This document shows positions 10,870-24,128 of a stretch of DNA of 64,000 nt, piece by piece. The translations under genes were made by a program, and so were the position numbers. Positions within the stretch are counted from its first letter, which is position 1; every line of letters begins with the position of its first letter. The notes under the pieces were generated by a model. That model saw only the letters and a list, made by a program, of their open reading frames with translations. It had not been told where the DNA came from and searched no databases. The DNA lies in NCBI GenBank assembly GCA_018697195.1, contig CM031857.1:50923471-50987470 (forward strand), read 5' to 3'. The stretch is from Certhia americana (lineage: Eukaryota > Chordata > Aves > Passeriformes > Certhiidae).

Positions 10870-13800
10870 CTTTAGTATTTAGCCTTTAGTCTGGCTGGTT
10901 AAATAGCTGTGGTGGCTTGCAGCCATTGTCCAGTCGTTTGCTTTTGCATTTGGATAGGGGAGAGGATTGGAAAGTCTGGAGCTGTAAAACTTGTGAATTG
11001 GGATGTAGACAAGAAAATAAAGTGTCAATTACTGTCCGGGGCAAGAGAGATTTCAGCTCAGGGAAATGCAGTTAAATTTTTGCCAATCAATGTAGATATT
11101 TTGTTGCTGATTTGGGTATGGGAAACAAATTAAAATAGATACAAACTTTAGAACACTTAGGCAAAACATACTCCACCTTTTCCAGGCTCAACTTCTTTTC
11201 AGACAGCACTCCTTGCCTTGATATTGCCACAGGCTGCTTTCAGAAGTGCCTTCAGCCAGATAAAAAGCAATGCAGGATGCAAGTTGTGGTCTGCATATGG
11301 AGGTTTCTGTTTGACACTCCTTCCTTCTATCTCATTTCTTCTGGAACTCTTACGGGCTGCCATCCTTCAGGGATGTCCAGTCTGCCATGGAGCATTTCAT
11401 CTTCCTGCTGCCTCTGTTGTATCACTCTGATTCTGTATCACTCTTCACCCTGTTTACTTCTTCTCTTCATCTCCCCTTGTCCTCTCTTTCTCATATTTTA
11501 CCCATTCTTAAATGTGTTTTTCCTAGGGCACAACAAGCTTGTCTGTGGGCTCTGTTTTGTCTTGTGGTGGGTCTCTTAGAGCTGCCTGTGTACAGCATCC
11601 CCATGTCTCTTTTCACAAGGGCAACCCTTCAGGCCCTCCTCTACCAAATCCTCAACAGTGACCCCCAGTACGCAAGCCACAAGATGCCTTCTAGACACCC
11701 AGATAGCTATAGAAGCATTCAAGATTTTTCATGTGAAAGTATGGAATGTATACAGAATATTCTGACAGAGAGGGTTTTAGTCATAGCATGAGGAATGTCC
11801 ACCTGTTTAACACCTTCGTGCCCAGATGTGGTGCTAGAAAGGGATCAAGCATCTTCAGCATCTTGTACCTCTCAGGACAGTCTGGTCATCAGCCTGTCCT
11901 GCGGAAGTGGAGGCAGTTCTGTTGTTTTCCACTGCACCTCCATGAAGGCTTTGTCCTCTGAGAAGTCCTATAAACCAGCATGGTCTCTGCAACTCTCAAA
12001 GTATCCCATGGTACATATTTGCTAATTTGTACATAGGAAAATGATACACAGGTATGTGTGAAATACAGATATATACATATATTCATATAAAGACAACATT
12101 CAATGTGAAATCTGAAAAACAGTGTGCTGTAATGACCCAGGGTATAGTCACAAACTGGGACACTGGGAAGAGATATGAGATGAAGCTATTTTACCTTTTA
12201 CATTATTTTTTCATATTTAATGATTAGATAAACATTTTAGAATAAATATTCAATCTAAATTAAACTCAGTAACAACACAACCTCACTTTAAAGATGTGGT
12301 GAATTCCTGACATTTGGAGTAAACATTACAGAATTCAAACACAGACTTGATGTCTCCATTTAAAGAACGGCTCCTCCAAACCCATTTGTTTTTAATCATC
12401 GCACACTGAAATCTACAATTAATAGCAGAAATGCTGTTTTTTAAATACTTGGTTTTATAGGCAATATTGCTTTTATTCTCTGGAACCTTGTGCACAGATT
12501 CTTTAAGTACATTGTGTAATACATAATTTGCCAGCTTTCTGTCAAGGACAGATGACTTGTTAATGACAAGTTATTTTTTGAAATAAAATGAATTGCTGCT
12601 GTTGTGTCAAATTGAAAAAATGTCTAGGTTTTGTTTGTCTGAGAATGAAGTTTTGACAACCTATTTGATTTCTACACTCACTGAAATCCAGTCTACACTT
12701 TCATGTCAATTTTTTTTACTATTCTATTTACAGTACCTAATGTTTATTTTCTTCCTGAGAGAAATTCTAGCCTCACCCTTTCCATGTGGACAACTAGCAG
12801 AAGTGTAAACTACATGAGGAATGGCATGAGCAAGGAGTTTCTCTACTTCAGCCTATGTAAATCGTCTCTGGTCAGAAGGTGGCTAAAGGAGCTTTACAAT
12901 CTCTTAGTAATAGTCTGCAGTTAAAGAAAGTCTTATCTCAGTTTCTGATGAAGCTTTCAGTTCTATAAAAAACTGGGGTGAACCCTCGTGTATTTACTTT
13001 CCTTGTCTCTGGTTGAATAGAAAAGCACCCTCAGTGAACATTGTTGCAACCTTCATTAATTGTATGAAATACATATAAGAACCAAGATTCTGGGGCCACA
13101 GAGTTTGAATTCAATTCAGTCTGGAAGACATGTTAATATATTAAAACCCTCATGTTTTTGGTATGGTTTTGCAAAACTTAGGGTGAAATCACAAATGAAG
13201 ACAGAATTTTATTTTACTCATTTGTTACCACCAACTATAGATAATTTGTTAGGGTCGGTGGGAAGGAGAGAAATAGAAACCTAAATGAGGCTTGTGTACT
13301 TCAGTGTAGTGAGTCACTGAAATGTCCCTGGGAATTCGTACTGGGCAGAATTGAAATAATCCGGCTTTACGGAAATACTTCTCCATAGGGACAGACAGCT
13401 TGAACTATATCTGTAGAATTTGAAGCTGATGAACAATCAGTTGGGGTTTATTTCACAAAAGGCACATGTATACTTTAAAGTTTTTATTCTCTCTACTCTT
13501 TCATCATTGTATGGTTCACCTTGAAGAGTTGTGAGTTTCTGGTTAGGATTACCTCTGCAGTGGATCAGGTGAAATGGATCCTGACAAAGCTGCTCATGTG
13601 CAAACTAGGAAATGATCTCCATGGAAAGCCAAGACTGCCCAGCTGGAAACTAAACTGGTTTACTCAGGGGTAACAGGGTGGTGATATTAGGGTTACGCAT
13701 GGGAGGGGCAATTTCCTATCTGCAAACGTACGTTCAGCAATAAAGCTTAGAATTTTAGCCCATCATTAGAAGATATCTTTAATAATCATCTTTGTCTAAG

Positions 13801-16800
13801 TTTATATAGCCATATATTTATAGACATTTTTAAGAGGTGTTGCAAAAACCTATATTGAAGATATAGGTTTGCTTTTGCTGTTATCTTCCATTTCTGATTT
13901 TTTTTTTTTTTTTCACTCTGCCCATTGTCTTGTTACAAACTGCTTTGTTTTGTTAGGAAGAAAGGGTTTAATTTGTAGAGTGCATTGTGGGTAGTTCATC
14001 TACGGTTAATACAGGATCACTAGTATTTCATTTGTGTGCATGGAAACCGTATAATTGCGGAAAGTTAAAATACAAACACAGACAATTCTGTCACACAAAT
14101 ATTTTAACTGCAGGAAAGCATTTTAACAGGACACAGATTCTAAATGCTGTTAATATGAATCCAGAAGCCTTAGAATCAGTAGAAAATAGCATCATTAACA
14201 AGCACATTTCTGGCAGAATAATTCAGTTAAGCAGCTGATTAAATGCAGTATTCATGGGGTAATATTCTTTTACTGGTAAATCGAGCAACTCACCATAAAT
14301 TGCAGGTCTGTAAAACAACTTTATGATCTTATGAATTCTTTATGTGTCATAAGCTTTATGTGTCATAAAAAGAAAAAAAACATTTTCAGACAATGATGAT
14401 TATTCATCTATTTGTATCAGCTCTATTCAGATCACGTGTAGAGATGTCACATATTTTTGAAAAGCTTACAAATTGTTTTTTGGAAAGAAAGTCTGTGTGA
14501 TGTGGTTACTGCTGGTTGCCAAGTCCTCAGCACCTTTTAAGGCCTTAAGAACTACCTGAGAGTGCTCACAGTCTCAAGCAAATGTCTTGAGAGAAATTTA
14601 ACTGCTGATGAAAGAGGGTTAGCCCAATCCTGTTTGTTTGTTATTTAAAAAGGCCAAGAGACTGTGCAGACACTATGGTAGTGATAAAGCACATTGATCA
14701 GACTCCATCTAAGAGGCTATTAATATATTTTCATAACCAGGATAAATCTATAAATAAAAAGAGTGAAATTAAGAGGTAATGCCAAGACTAGAGCAAAAGA
14801 CCTTATAAAAAAGGGGTACTGTTACAAATGAGGAGCAGGAAAAGAAGCAATTGTTAACGACAGTGTAGTGTTCCGACTAAAAGCAGCAGATTTTTAGCAC
14901 ATGTTCTGTTATAGAAGCAAAACAGAGCATTCCAATGTAAACAGCATTTGAAAGAAAATAATGTCATTATGCTGTCATTCAGGAGGAAAGTACTTCAGAA
15001 AGGTCTCTTATAATAGAGAGAGAGACATCCCTCAGAGATGCAATAAAGCTAAGTGTATAGCATTTTGTAAGAGACCCAAAAAACTAAAGTACTCTGCAAG
15101 AAGAAAAAAAATTAGAAAGTGAAATGACTGAAAAAAAAAAAACAAAACCAGAAAAACCACAAAGTCAGTTGGCAATAACAATAAAAAGATATTAAATAGT
15201 GGAGGTGACACAAGAAGAAATCTTTCTGGGAACAACTATGCCTTTATTTGAAAGGCCGGACAAACCATACTTTAGGACACAAACAGGAGATCAAATAACC
15301 AGAATTTGAAATGTTGAATTGCTGCATCTCCTATGAAGGGTTGAAGCCTTTCTCTAATCAGGACCCGTGCTTACCACAGGGAAAAAATACTGAAGACAGC
15401 AAAATTACAAAGGTGACTTTTTACAGCTTCTATGAAGAGATTCATGTTCACTCAAAGTGCCAAGCACTTCTAATATGATGGGCCTGACTGCCACTTTTCT
15501 CCCCTGTCTCTATATTTTAAGACTTAATTGCATAATGTGATATTATTTCATCATGGATATACAGGAGGAAACGTTTGCCTTTGGATCTGCCTTTCTCAGG
15601 TGTCTGTAACTCCTCATCTGTAATGCCATAACAGACAAGGTAATAGACATCAACTTTCCCACAGAGTAACGTCCCTTATTATATATATGCTCCTACTTCT
15701 GCCTTGCACGTGCTTATTTTATTCCCTGCAAAAAATCAATACAGACCTAATTGCAAAGTTCCTGCAGAAAGTAAGTTTAAAAGAGGTTTTTGGTTTGCAG
15801 TCTACAAAAATGGCTAGTTTCTCTGTGAAATTTGGGTGTCTTAATATCTAATTTTAATGTTGGTGTCTTTTGCTTTGTAGCAAAAAAGATTGCAAAAAAT
15901 TGTATCAATTGTAAAAGATACAAAAAAAATTTGTAGCAATCTTTGATCATGACTAAATTTTCAGTTTCGAGAAAATCTGAGAGGTAGAGTTTCATATCAA
16001 TAATATCTGAGGTAAAATTGAAAAAAATTCGTTCAAGATCCTGTTCTCTCAGATGAATGTTTGGATCTCCACTTCCAATAAGCTAAATAGCTGAAGGATA
16101 TATTTAATTCTGAACATATTTTAGAAATAGTTTTATTTAAATTTCTTTTGCTAGCAAAATACACAAATGCAGCCCTCCATCTGCATGCAATGCCTAAGGG
16201 ATTTATCATGGCAGAAATCTTTAAATGGAACTCCCTCTTGAGAACATTATATAGAAAAAGATGTCAAGATCAGATCAGCAATGCTCATCAAGAAGCCGAG
16301 CAGAGTTTCGCTGGCCCTTTGCTGTCCCTGTTCCCCGAATGCTCCCTTCCCTGCCTGGGCGTGTCCTCTGACAGACACCCCAGACGCCCACGTGTGATTC
16401 TATGAGCCAGCAGCAGATTCCCTGCTGGACAAGAATCATCTGGACACACCCAGTAATTTTCAATGCATATCCCTGCAGACAATATGTGTCACTAATTGTC
16501 TTCCCACCTAAATAAGCTATTCCCTTCTTCGCTCAGGCTTTCTTTTTCTTCTCAGTGCTGCTTGTATAATAAGACAGACCACAATGAAACACATCTCCCT
16601 GTTTCATTGATCTCAGTTTGGGAGGGACACAGATTAAATTAAAAAAAAACCCCTACAGATGACAAAGTGAGTTTTCCTGTACATTTTGAATTATCTTTTG
16701 ATTTATTTTTAAAAAACACTAAATTAATAGACAATGAAATGGCCTAAAAAGAGGAAGTTTCTTTTCTATATGATTGCTGATCAATTCTAGTTATGAATTT

Positions 16801-17052
16801 CATAGTAAGCACTCATCCTATTTTTGCTCTCAGCCTTAAAATTTAGATCTATTTTGTACTCCCTTATATCCCTACTTCTCTTATATTTTGGGAAATTGTG
16901 TTGTTGTTTGAAGCCATCATTCAGGTTCTCTAGCCACCTTTGTAAAATGAGGAGTGATTGTCCAACAGCTAATCACCACAGTGAGAAGTAAACCTATAAA
17001 GTCACTCAATCTACTGTTCTACTTTCTTTTCAAAACTATAAGAAAACATATG
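10870..17052. other. Gene-free, mostly unique DNA
   Basis: About 6.2 kb without a recognisable gene. Open frames at 11,277-11,579 and 11,387-11,791 (plus) overlap in different frames through C/T-rich sequence and look like chance. The block holds a T16 run at 13,898-13,913, a 16-base tandem duplication at 14,338-14,369, an A-rich stretch at about 15,100-15,190 and a CpG-dense patch at about 16,290-16,400. The part near 13,990-14,260 is a candidate conserved non-coding element. Confidence 0.65.
14338..14369 (+). repeat. 16-bp tandem duplication, two copies
   Basis: The unit CTTTATGTGTCATAAG occurs twice in direct succession, differing only in the last base. This is a typical product of replication slippage. 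Confidence 0.8.
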
Positions 17053-17350
17053 GGGAGGTGCTGCTGTCCTCTCTCTGGCAACCAGGGAGAGGACAGAAGA
17101 AAATGGAATGAAGCTGTGTTGGGAGAAGTTCAGATTAAATATAAGGAAAAGGTTCTTCAATGAGAAGGTGGTCAGTCACTGAAACAGCCTCCACAGGAAA
17201 TTTGCCATGGTACCAATCCTGTCAGAGTTCAGGGTGTATCTGGATGGTGCACTTAGTTAACTGGTTAAGTTATAGGAAGTCCTGTGAGTAGCAAGAAACA
17301 GGAGTTAAGGATTCCTATGAGTACCTTCCAACTTGGGATATTCTATGATG
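17053..17350 (+). mobile_element. CR1 LINE, 3'-end fragment (diverged)
   Basis: About 300 bases follow the order of the CR1 3' region. There is an AAGCTGTG...GGAGAAGTTCAG phrase at about 17,110, then ATATAAGGAAAAGGTTCTTCA, then a phrase corresponding to the CR1 'AACAGGCTGCCC' segment. It ends in CCTTCCAAC and a terminal ATTCTATGATG. Orientation is plus and the copy is 5'-truncated. Many substitutions mark it as older than the copy at 24.8 kb. It carries no intact coding sequence; the 69-codon frame across it is incidental. Confidence 0.85.
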
Positions 17351-18340
17351 CTTGTGATTTCTAGACTTCTGAAGATTCTTGTCCAACAAATAGAATATAG
17401 AAGGCAGTATGTCCAATGGGGAAGAAAAAGCCAAACCTAATTATATAGCTCCTTCTCAAGTACTGTGCAAAACTGAGTCTGAGAAAAGTTCAGTGCTGGT
17501 TGGCCACAAAACAAATGCCAGCTTCTAGGAAGTATACAGAAATGGCATGTGTGAACTTATATGTTTGATTTATATGAAAGTCAATGGCTACTGGAAAACT
17601 TAATTGCAAGTAAATTTCCTTGGTCATTTCAGCTGACCCTGCTTCTGGACATGAAGTAACTTCAGGCACAGGACCAGAAGAATCATGTTCCTGTCAGTTG
17701 GGCAGGGACTTCTGGATTGGCTTCCTAGTTGTTTTGCCCAGACTCTGTCTGAACTGCACTTCAGGAATTTCATTCTGGTTTGGTCTGCATTGTTATAATT
17801 TCAAGATAGAGAGAAAAGGGATGTCTTTTGTCTCTGACCCAGCAAGTCACACAGGTAGATTGTGGCAGAGGGAAGAAAATCACTCTAACTCTTGCCTGAA
17901 ACACAGAATCAGCTAAGCTAAGTGGGTTGTTTCTGTGCTAATACTTAACAAGATCTATCTGGAGAAAAAGCAGGATAAATCTGCTGATTTGTTGTTGAGT
18001 GATAGTGTTCTTCTTGAGGAAATGGGTAAAGGGTTATCATGGAGAGGAGAAAATCACTGGAAAGTCATTTAATTCTCTGTATGAGAGCCTTTGATGATAG
18101 TGAGGGACAGGATTGAAAACAACTGGACATGATACAACATTCCCTGAGCTTGTCCTAACAAATTAGCTCCAAACCCTAAAAGAGTAGCCAAGTTACTATG
18201 TTTGTTTCCTGCCGCATTAGACCATAAGGATGCTGTTGAAAAGTTGTTGATCTTTTAAAGGGTTTCTTTGTTGTGTTCTTCATTGTTCTGGGACAGCATG
18301 GGCAATATTTCCCTTTCATCAAGTGCTTTCCTTGAAATAT

Positions 18341-18475
18341 TTTTTCTTCTTTGTCTTCGTCTTCATTGTCTTCATCTTCTTTGTCTTCTTTTTCTTCTTC
18401 TTCTTCTTTTTCTTCTCCTTCTTCTTCTTCTTCTTCTTCTTCCTCTTCCTCTTCCTCTTCTTCTTTCTTCTTCTT
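18341..18475 (+). repeat. TTC/TCTTCC-rich pyrimidine microsatellite
   Basis: The tract begins as an imperfect TTC repeat with G and A interruptions. From 18,384 to 18,475 it becomes an uninterrupted run of 92 pyrimidines. Within it, TTC triplets give way to TCCTCT hexamers near 18,440-18,458. Such polypurine-polypyrimidine tracts can form triplex DNA and are prone to length change. Confidence 0.92.
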
Positions 18476-19333
18476 GAACTATTTTCCTTTGGTGTTATGG
18501 ATTTTTCTTCCACAAAATAACCCAATCCAGGAAGTTATCTGTCTGCAGTACTTTTTGCCACAGGCTAAAAATTGATAGAGTCATGCAGCAAATGAAACTG
18601 TCCTATTATCTTCTCTCCATGAGAATGCCTTTTCTTCACTTTCTGAGAAAGAAACAGGATTAACCAAAAACTTTACATCTGAAAAGGGAAAAAATAAATG
18701 GAAGTATGTACGTGGTCTTTTTTCTCATCTAAGACCTAACATTAGAAGACAAATTTTTCTATTTTCAAGTTGGATAGGCATATTTCTGTATAATTCTAGT
18801 CATAATGAAAGTGGAATCTTGCTAACTTAAGCAGAAACATGCACAAAAATTGGTGGTTATTTTGCTTATAAGATATAATCTCCTTAAATCTCCCTCTTCT
18901 TCAAATTCTGTTCTTTCTCTTTTTCCCCTTGTGTAAAGTATTTTATTCCTGCCAGAAATAAATCTGACTTTGCCCCAATTTATATGAGTCAGAGCTTGGA
19001 AAAGACACCAGTAGGTTTTCTGTCTCTTGAACAGTGTCCATGTGTTACAAAGTGTTTAATAGGGTACTGTAGTTTGTTTAATTTCACTTTTATTCCAGTA
19101 AAAAAACCACTGCAACAACCATTTTATGCATATGTAGAAGTTCAGTTTTCCATTAGCCCAAAGCTAAACAATTTTTTGTTGAAAATTCTAAAAGTAAAAG
19201 TAATTCCTATCTTCTACTGGCAAACAATGTATCTTCCTTTTGGCAAAATACCATAGATATTTCCAGTATTTTGTGTAGCACAGAAAATAAACAGGTTGAC
19301 ATATAAAAGCAACTCTTTCACTTGTTTGATTTC

Positions 19334-19358
19334 TTTTTTTTTTTTTTTTTTTTTTTTT
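19334..19358 (+). repeat. T25 homopolymer
   Basis: Twenty-five consecutive T residues. No TTTATT word flanks the run as would be expected of a retrocopy tail on the minus strand, so it is recorded as a simple homopolymer. Confidence 0.85.
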
Positions 19359-20234
19359 AAGTACAATAAAATGATGATGATATGTGAGCTTGGTAAATTA
19401 AATTAATAATACAGATTTAATGTCTCCTAGTCACTTTATTACATATACTATGGCTCTGGCATTTTATTATGTCTTAGAACATGCCTTTTGATTAAAACAT
19501 CAAAATTTGTGAAGGGAAAGATGAACAATACATCATTTGCTTTACATTCTTTTCTTTTTTCATGGCCACAAGCAGTACACAAAGTTTATGTACTCCCCAG
19601 GAAACTTTAACTTGTGCTTAGATGGACCTAATTCTATTGCTTACAGGGTTAGCTTTCATTTCTAATTAAACTTCCATATCAATCTGTGAGTTTTGATTTA
19701 TATTCATTTATGCTGTAGTTCAGTGACATTTAAAGAAAGATGACTTCTTTCCAAATTTCTCAAATTAAAATAAGACAATTCTGTCCCTCCAAACTTAATT
19801 AAAATGTTCTTTGACCTCTTGTTTGCTGAAACCTGAAAACACATGTAATGTCATAGCCAAGTAGTTATGTCCATGTATATCGCCACCCTTAAAACTGAAA
19901 GGAGTCTGCTAATTAGAAAATACAGCATCAAGGAAAAGGCAACACTTTGTGACTTCCATCATAGAATGTTGGTTCAGAAAAATGTGGAACAGTATCAATC
20001 GCTCAAATAAAATCGCTAAGTGTCATATCACTTCAAAGAGCCACTGATAGATTGTTTAAAAAGGGATGAAAAGAAGGAGCTGAAAAAATAAAATTTTGTT
20101 TCTCTGTAACACAAGATTTTGAATAATTAACATCAAAGTGAGCTGAATGGCATTCATTTTTCTCAAAGAAGATGTATGCCTGATTATGCTGCTGATTTTC
20201 TTTGACAGCTTTTTTTCTACTACTGTAGAAATAA

Positions 20235-20690
20235 AGTAGAAAATCAGACTGGAAAGGATTGTAAAAGATGATCAAATCTAGTTACTCCTGTAAATATAGA
20301 CAGAGGAAAAAATATCTCTTTATATGCATATTTGGTTTTATATTATATTCTTGTCCCTTATGCTAGAAAGATGTTGCTGTACCTGTTCATTAGGAAACCT
20401 TTTCCTCAATTCTTCTGTGAAAGAAGTATGGGGTATTTAAATGAAGCTTGCAAGTTCCTAATCTCCAGCCAAAATAGGTGTCCAGTTCACCCCCATGTGA
20501 TGATATGTTAACGTTGCCCAGTAGCTCCAACACTGCCTGTCCATTTTGGTGTTTACTCCACAGTGAGTTTGCAGAAAAAGACTTTTGTCATTTATCTAAG
20601 CAAAGCAGGTCAAGCTCATTTAATCTCCTTGCATAAACCAGGAAAGGTGCAAGATATGAGTGATCATCACAAAGTTCTTCTCTCCTTCTG
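20235..20690 (-). mobile_element. Possible ancient CR1 fragment
   Basis: Read on the minus strand, this stretch ends in a phrase resembling the CR1 3' terminus (complement of GACTGGAAAGGATTGTAAAAGATGATCAAATCTAGTT, at about 20,247). Farther up it holds one resembling the CR1 segment around 'GGCTAAACAAGCCCAG...CTCCAGCC' (at about 20,600-20,670). The order and spacing fit, but many differences and gaps lie between. If correct, it is a much older copy than the other CR1 pieces here. It could instead be chance similarity in unique DNA. Confidence 0.42.
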
Positions 20691-23600
20691 TTCTGATTTG
20701 AATTAATTCTGCCCAAACAGAGTCTGATGACTGGTCTGAAAGTGCAGCTTGCTCTACTGTTCAAAGCAGCAAGGATGTTTCCTTCCTCCATTAGAGGTCA
20801 CAGAAACTCATGCAGAACCCAGTCAGATTCAAAGAATATCAGGAAAAAATATCACCAGATTAAATAAAATTGTTTTGACATTCAAAGGGAGATGAGACCA
20901 CAATTAAAGTCGTCTGGTCTGTTGATAAGGAATTCTATTTTTGCAAGGAGCAAACATCAGGAGAAAAAAAAAAAAAATTCATTGCCAAACATAGGATTTG
21001 TGAAAAACATGACTTCTAAATTTAAACAGAAATTGGACAGTTGAGACTCAGCATCTGTTTAATTTTGGCAAAATAAAATATTGGACTGATGAATTTTACA
21101 TTTTATTCCTGTAGCTTTGGAGGAATCAGAAGTACTTTCGAGACTTCACAATCAAGACTATTTTCATAGCCCAAGTTTCAGGTTAAGTAGACCCACATTT
21201 TGAAAGATATGTTCACATAAAAATATTCTAAAAAATGACAATGACATTCACAAAATCTAAAACTGAAAACAAGAAGCTATTGTTAGACCTAAGTACTAAA
21301 AAATTCTGCTAAATTCCTTACCCATTAACTGGTCTGAACTTTTTCCTAAGAAGTATCATTTGTGCCCAATCAGAGTCTGAATTTATCTTTATTACCAGGC
21401 ATTACTCTAAGGAGATTAAATAATTTTCCTTAGAATTTTTGAGAGAAGATACGTTCATCAAAGGACAGCATGGTAGTGACTGTTAAAGTCAGTTTACTGA
21501 GGAACTTCCCAAAGCCACTCAGATTCATTCCAATACCCTGTACAAGTCTTGGGCTGGGTCATTTGTACCTAGGTCATCTATACAACACACTAGTAAAGTT
21601 TCTGTATTCCTGTCAGCTCTAACAAGGGAGTTTTCAATCAAACACAGGGACAGACATTTCTTTATACAAAAAGGATTCCTGGTGCAAACATGTAAATTAT
21701 GTTTGCACGATAACCATAAGTCTGTAAGTAGCATGTTTCTTCTAGGTTTGGCTTAAAAATAAAGAGAAAAAAGAATAATTGTGCACACAGTTAGTACAAA
21801 TCACAGTTCTGACTGCTTTGTTTTGAAGTGGGTCATTATCCTCACAAATACATACGTCCTTTTTGCATAATTGAAAATTGTATGCAATTTTTTTCTGTGT
21901 AATTTTAAAATATCTCTCTGTATTATATCGTTCAAGTCTCCTCTCTTTCACAGAGGGAAAAAACCAAATATAAGTTTTTTTCCAAACTGAAGCATCTGTG
22001 AAAGATATTCACACCATTGGCATCTACAATTTTCACTTCCTCATGAAGACCCAGTCTTGAACTTCCAGTACTAAAGATCAAGTGTGAAAACCTCAAGTCA
22101 GTGGATAGACTACTATGTGAGAAAAAAGAGATGGTGAAATTTGGCAAGAAATCAGATATTTTTCAAATTCATAGTATTTTTTTTTCCTTCCTTTTCTTCC
22201 CCCTGCCTCAAAACCAACTAATACAACAAAAATTTCAATGGGAAAATTGAAAAATCTGTTATATTGCTGGAAATGTGGAGGGTCATTGCTGTCCTAGCTT
22301 CATTTGCTTAAGTCCTCCTAGAGCCACACACAAACAACTGGCAGGAAAAAGCTGTTGCTGAAGGAGCTGGGATGTTCTCCCAAAACCTAGATTTGACAAC
22401 ATATGTTTTATTCCTTCTCTGAAGTTGCTCAGAAAAAAGAAGTGATTTCTATAAGTACTTTGAGTGTGATTGAGAGATGAAATTATCCCCAGCATAACAT
22501 TCAGTTTTCTTTGTGGTATGTTTATAGACTTCACATGTCCAGACACAGAAGATATTTTCCAACATACATGTCTGATCACGTCAGAACTGTTCATCTACTG
22601 AATTATTTAGTTTTACTTGATTTACTTTCATTAGGATGTACAAAATAGTCTCCACCTAGACAGAAATCTTGGTGTCACAAAAAATTGAAATTCAAAGGCA
22701 TGTGAAGAAGAAACCTTTTATGCATAATTGCCATTTAAAAAACATACTTAGTGATTATTTGGTCTTCAGTGAAACCATGATCACTTGCCTATGCTTAAAA
22801 ACTCTAACCTGTGCTTAGAAAATAGCAATTCCTAGGCACAAGGACAAACAGAGGAATCATTTTATTAGTGCAAAATATTGCAAAGCACAAAGAAAAGTAA
22901 TGGGCAGAAGCAAATATTCACTTATTTATCTCTTCTTGAAATTATGTTAATTACATTAATTCTTAACACATCTTTGAGCTCCATTGCTTGTATCAACAAA
23001 ATAGTGACTTAACCAGAATGACAGTTTTTACTAACAAATATATACTGTTTATACTCCAAACAAAAATTTAGCTGGTGCTCCAGAACATCAAGTTTGTAAC
23101 CAGGCTCATAATGTCATTCACTACTTTCCTCACAGTCTACTTTTTTCATTTTTTTTCTTCTTCCATGGGTTTTAATTTTCTTTGGGGATTGGATAACAGA
23201 TGTAGACTGTGGAGAAGCCAACAGCATGTGTTGTTTGTGGCTTTCCTATGCATAATCCCTTGGTGCTTTGTCTGTGGCTGATCAAAAATTATGGAAAACA
23301 TGGTAGGAGAATTTTATGACATGCAGAAGAGTCATAAAGGCCAACAACAGCAAACTTATTTTCTTTGAAGTCTCCAGAACTTAAAAAAGTGAATGGTGTC
23401 ACTTTGACAGCCTCAAGCTGGAATAAAAAACATTCAGTAGCTGCTTACCACATTGAAGGACTGCAGGTCAGTTATTTACTCTAGTCCCCTTCTGTAAATA
23501 AAAATACTTAAAGTTGGCAGACTTCATTAATCTGGATAGTGAATGAGTAATAAAATTCAGCATTGAGGCATCAACGCTACTTTTAATGATCAGAATGATA

Positions 23601-24128
23601 TAAAGCAGATAGTGAATCTGGCTTACATGATTTGGTGAAAAGTGTGTTTATTTCTTGTATTCTGTGAACAGCTCTTGATACACCTTAGCTCTCTTGCATT
23701 AATAGCTTCTGCCTTTAGAGAAAAGAGAAACAGCAAAATTTCAGAGCCTAGAATTGTTCCCACATTTCATCCCTTTTCCTCCTTGCAGGCAGCATCAGAG
23801 CTGTTCAGTTGTCGAACAGTGATGATAGGTTCTGTGAAGTTCCCAGACAGATATTTCCAATTTCCAGATTTTCGACTATTCTGCTGAAGTTGTTTCCTTC
23901 GAGGGAAAAAAACACCTAATTGAGACTATTCTACACCTCACCCTTTGAGGACTGGTTTTTGAGCAATAGATTCAGTTACTTGTAGAAAGTAAGCAGTGGA
24001 AGGGGATTTAAATTGTTCTCTCATCTGTTCCCCACTGTGCCACTCATATCCAGGGCCCCAGATTAGCCCTTCTGTTATTTCTGACAGATGTCTGGGAAAT
24101 GCCCAGACACTTGAATAATCTGCTCTAG

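Larger units (their letters stand above)
17351..20234. other. Gene-free unique DNA with simple repeats
   Basis: No gene is recognisable. The block contains a long pyrimidine tract at 18,341-18,475 and a T25 run at 19,334-19,358. Open frames through the pyrimidine tract encode only runs of Ser/Phe/Leu or Lys and are artefacts of the repeat. Confidence 0.65.

Noticed and set aside
10415..10889. Cluster of overlapping open frames on both strands
   Set aside because: They lie inside the solo LTR, whose raised GC content reduces stop codons. They are not genes.
11387..11791. 134-codon plus-strand open frame
   Set aside because: It overlaps another open frame of similar length in C/T-rich sequence, has no recognisable domain and no splice or promoter context. 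Chance is the simplest reading.
18268..18575. Open frames encoding Ser-, Leu-, Phe- or Lys-rich proteins
   Set aside because: They are translations of the TTC/GAA microsatellite in different frames.
19334..19358. T25 run as the tail of a minus-strand retrocopy
   Set aside because: No TTTATT word follows at the needed distance and no transcript-like sequence is apparent.
19960..20000. ATAGAATGTTGGTT phrase resembling a CR1 terminus
   Set aside because: Only about a dozen bases match and the following sequence does not continue as CR1.
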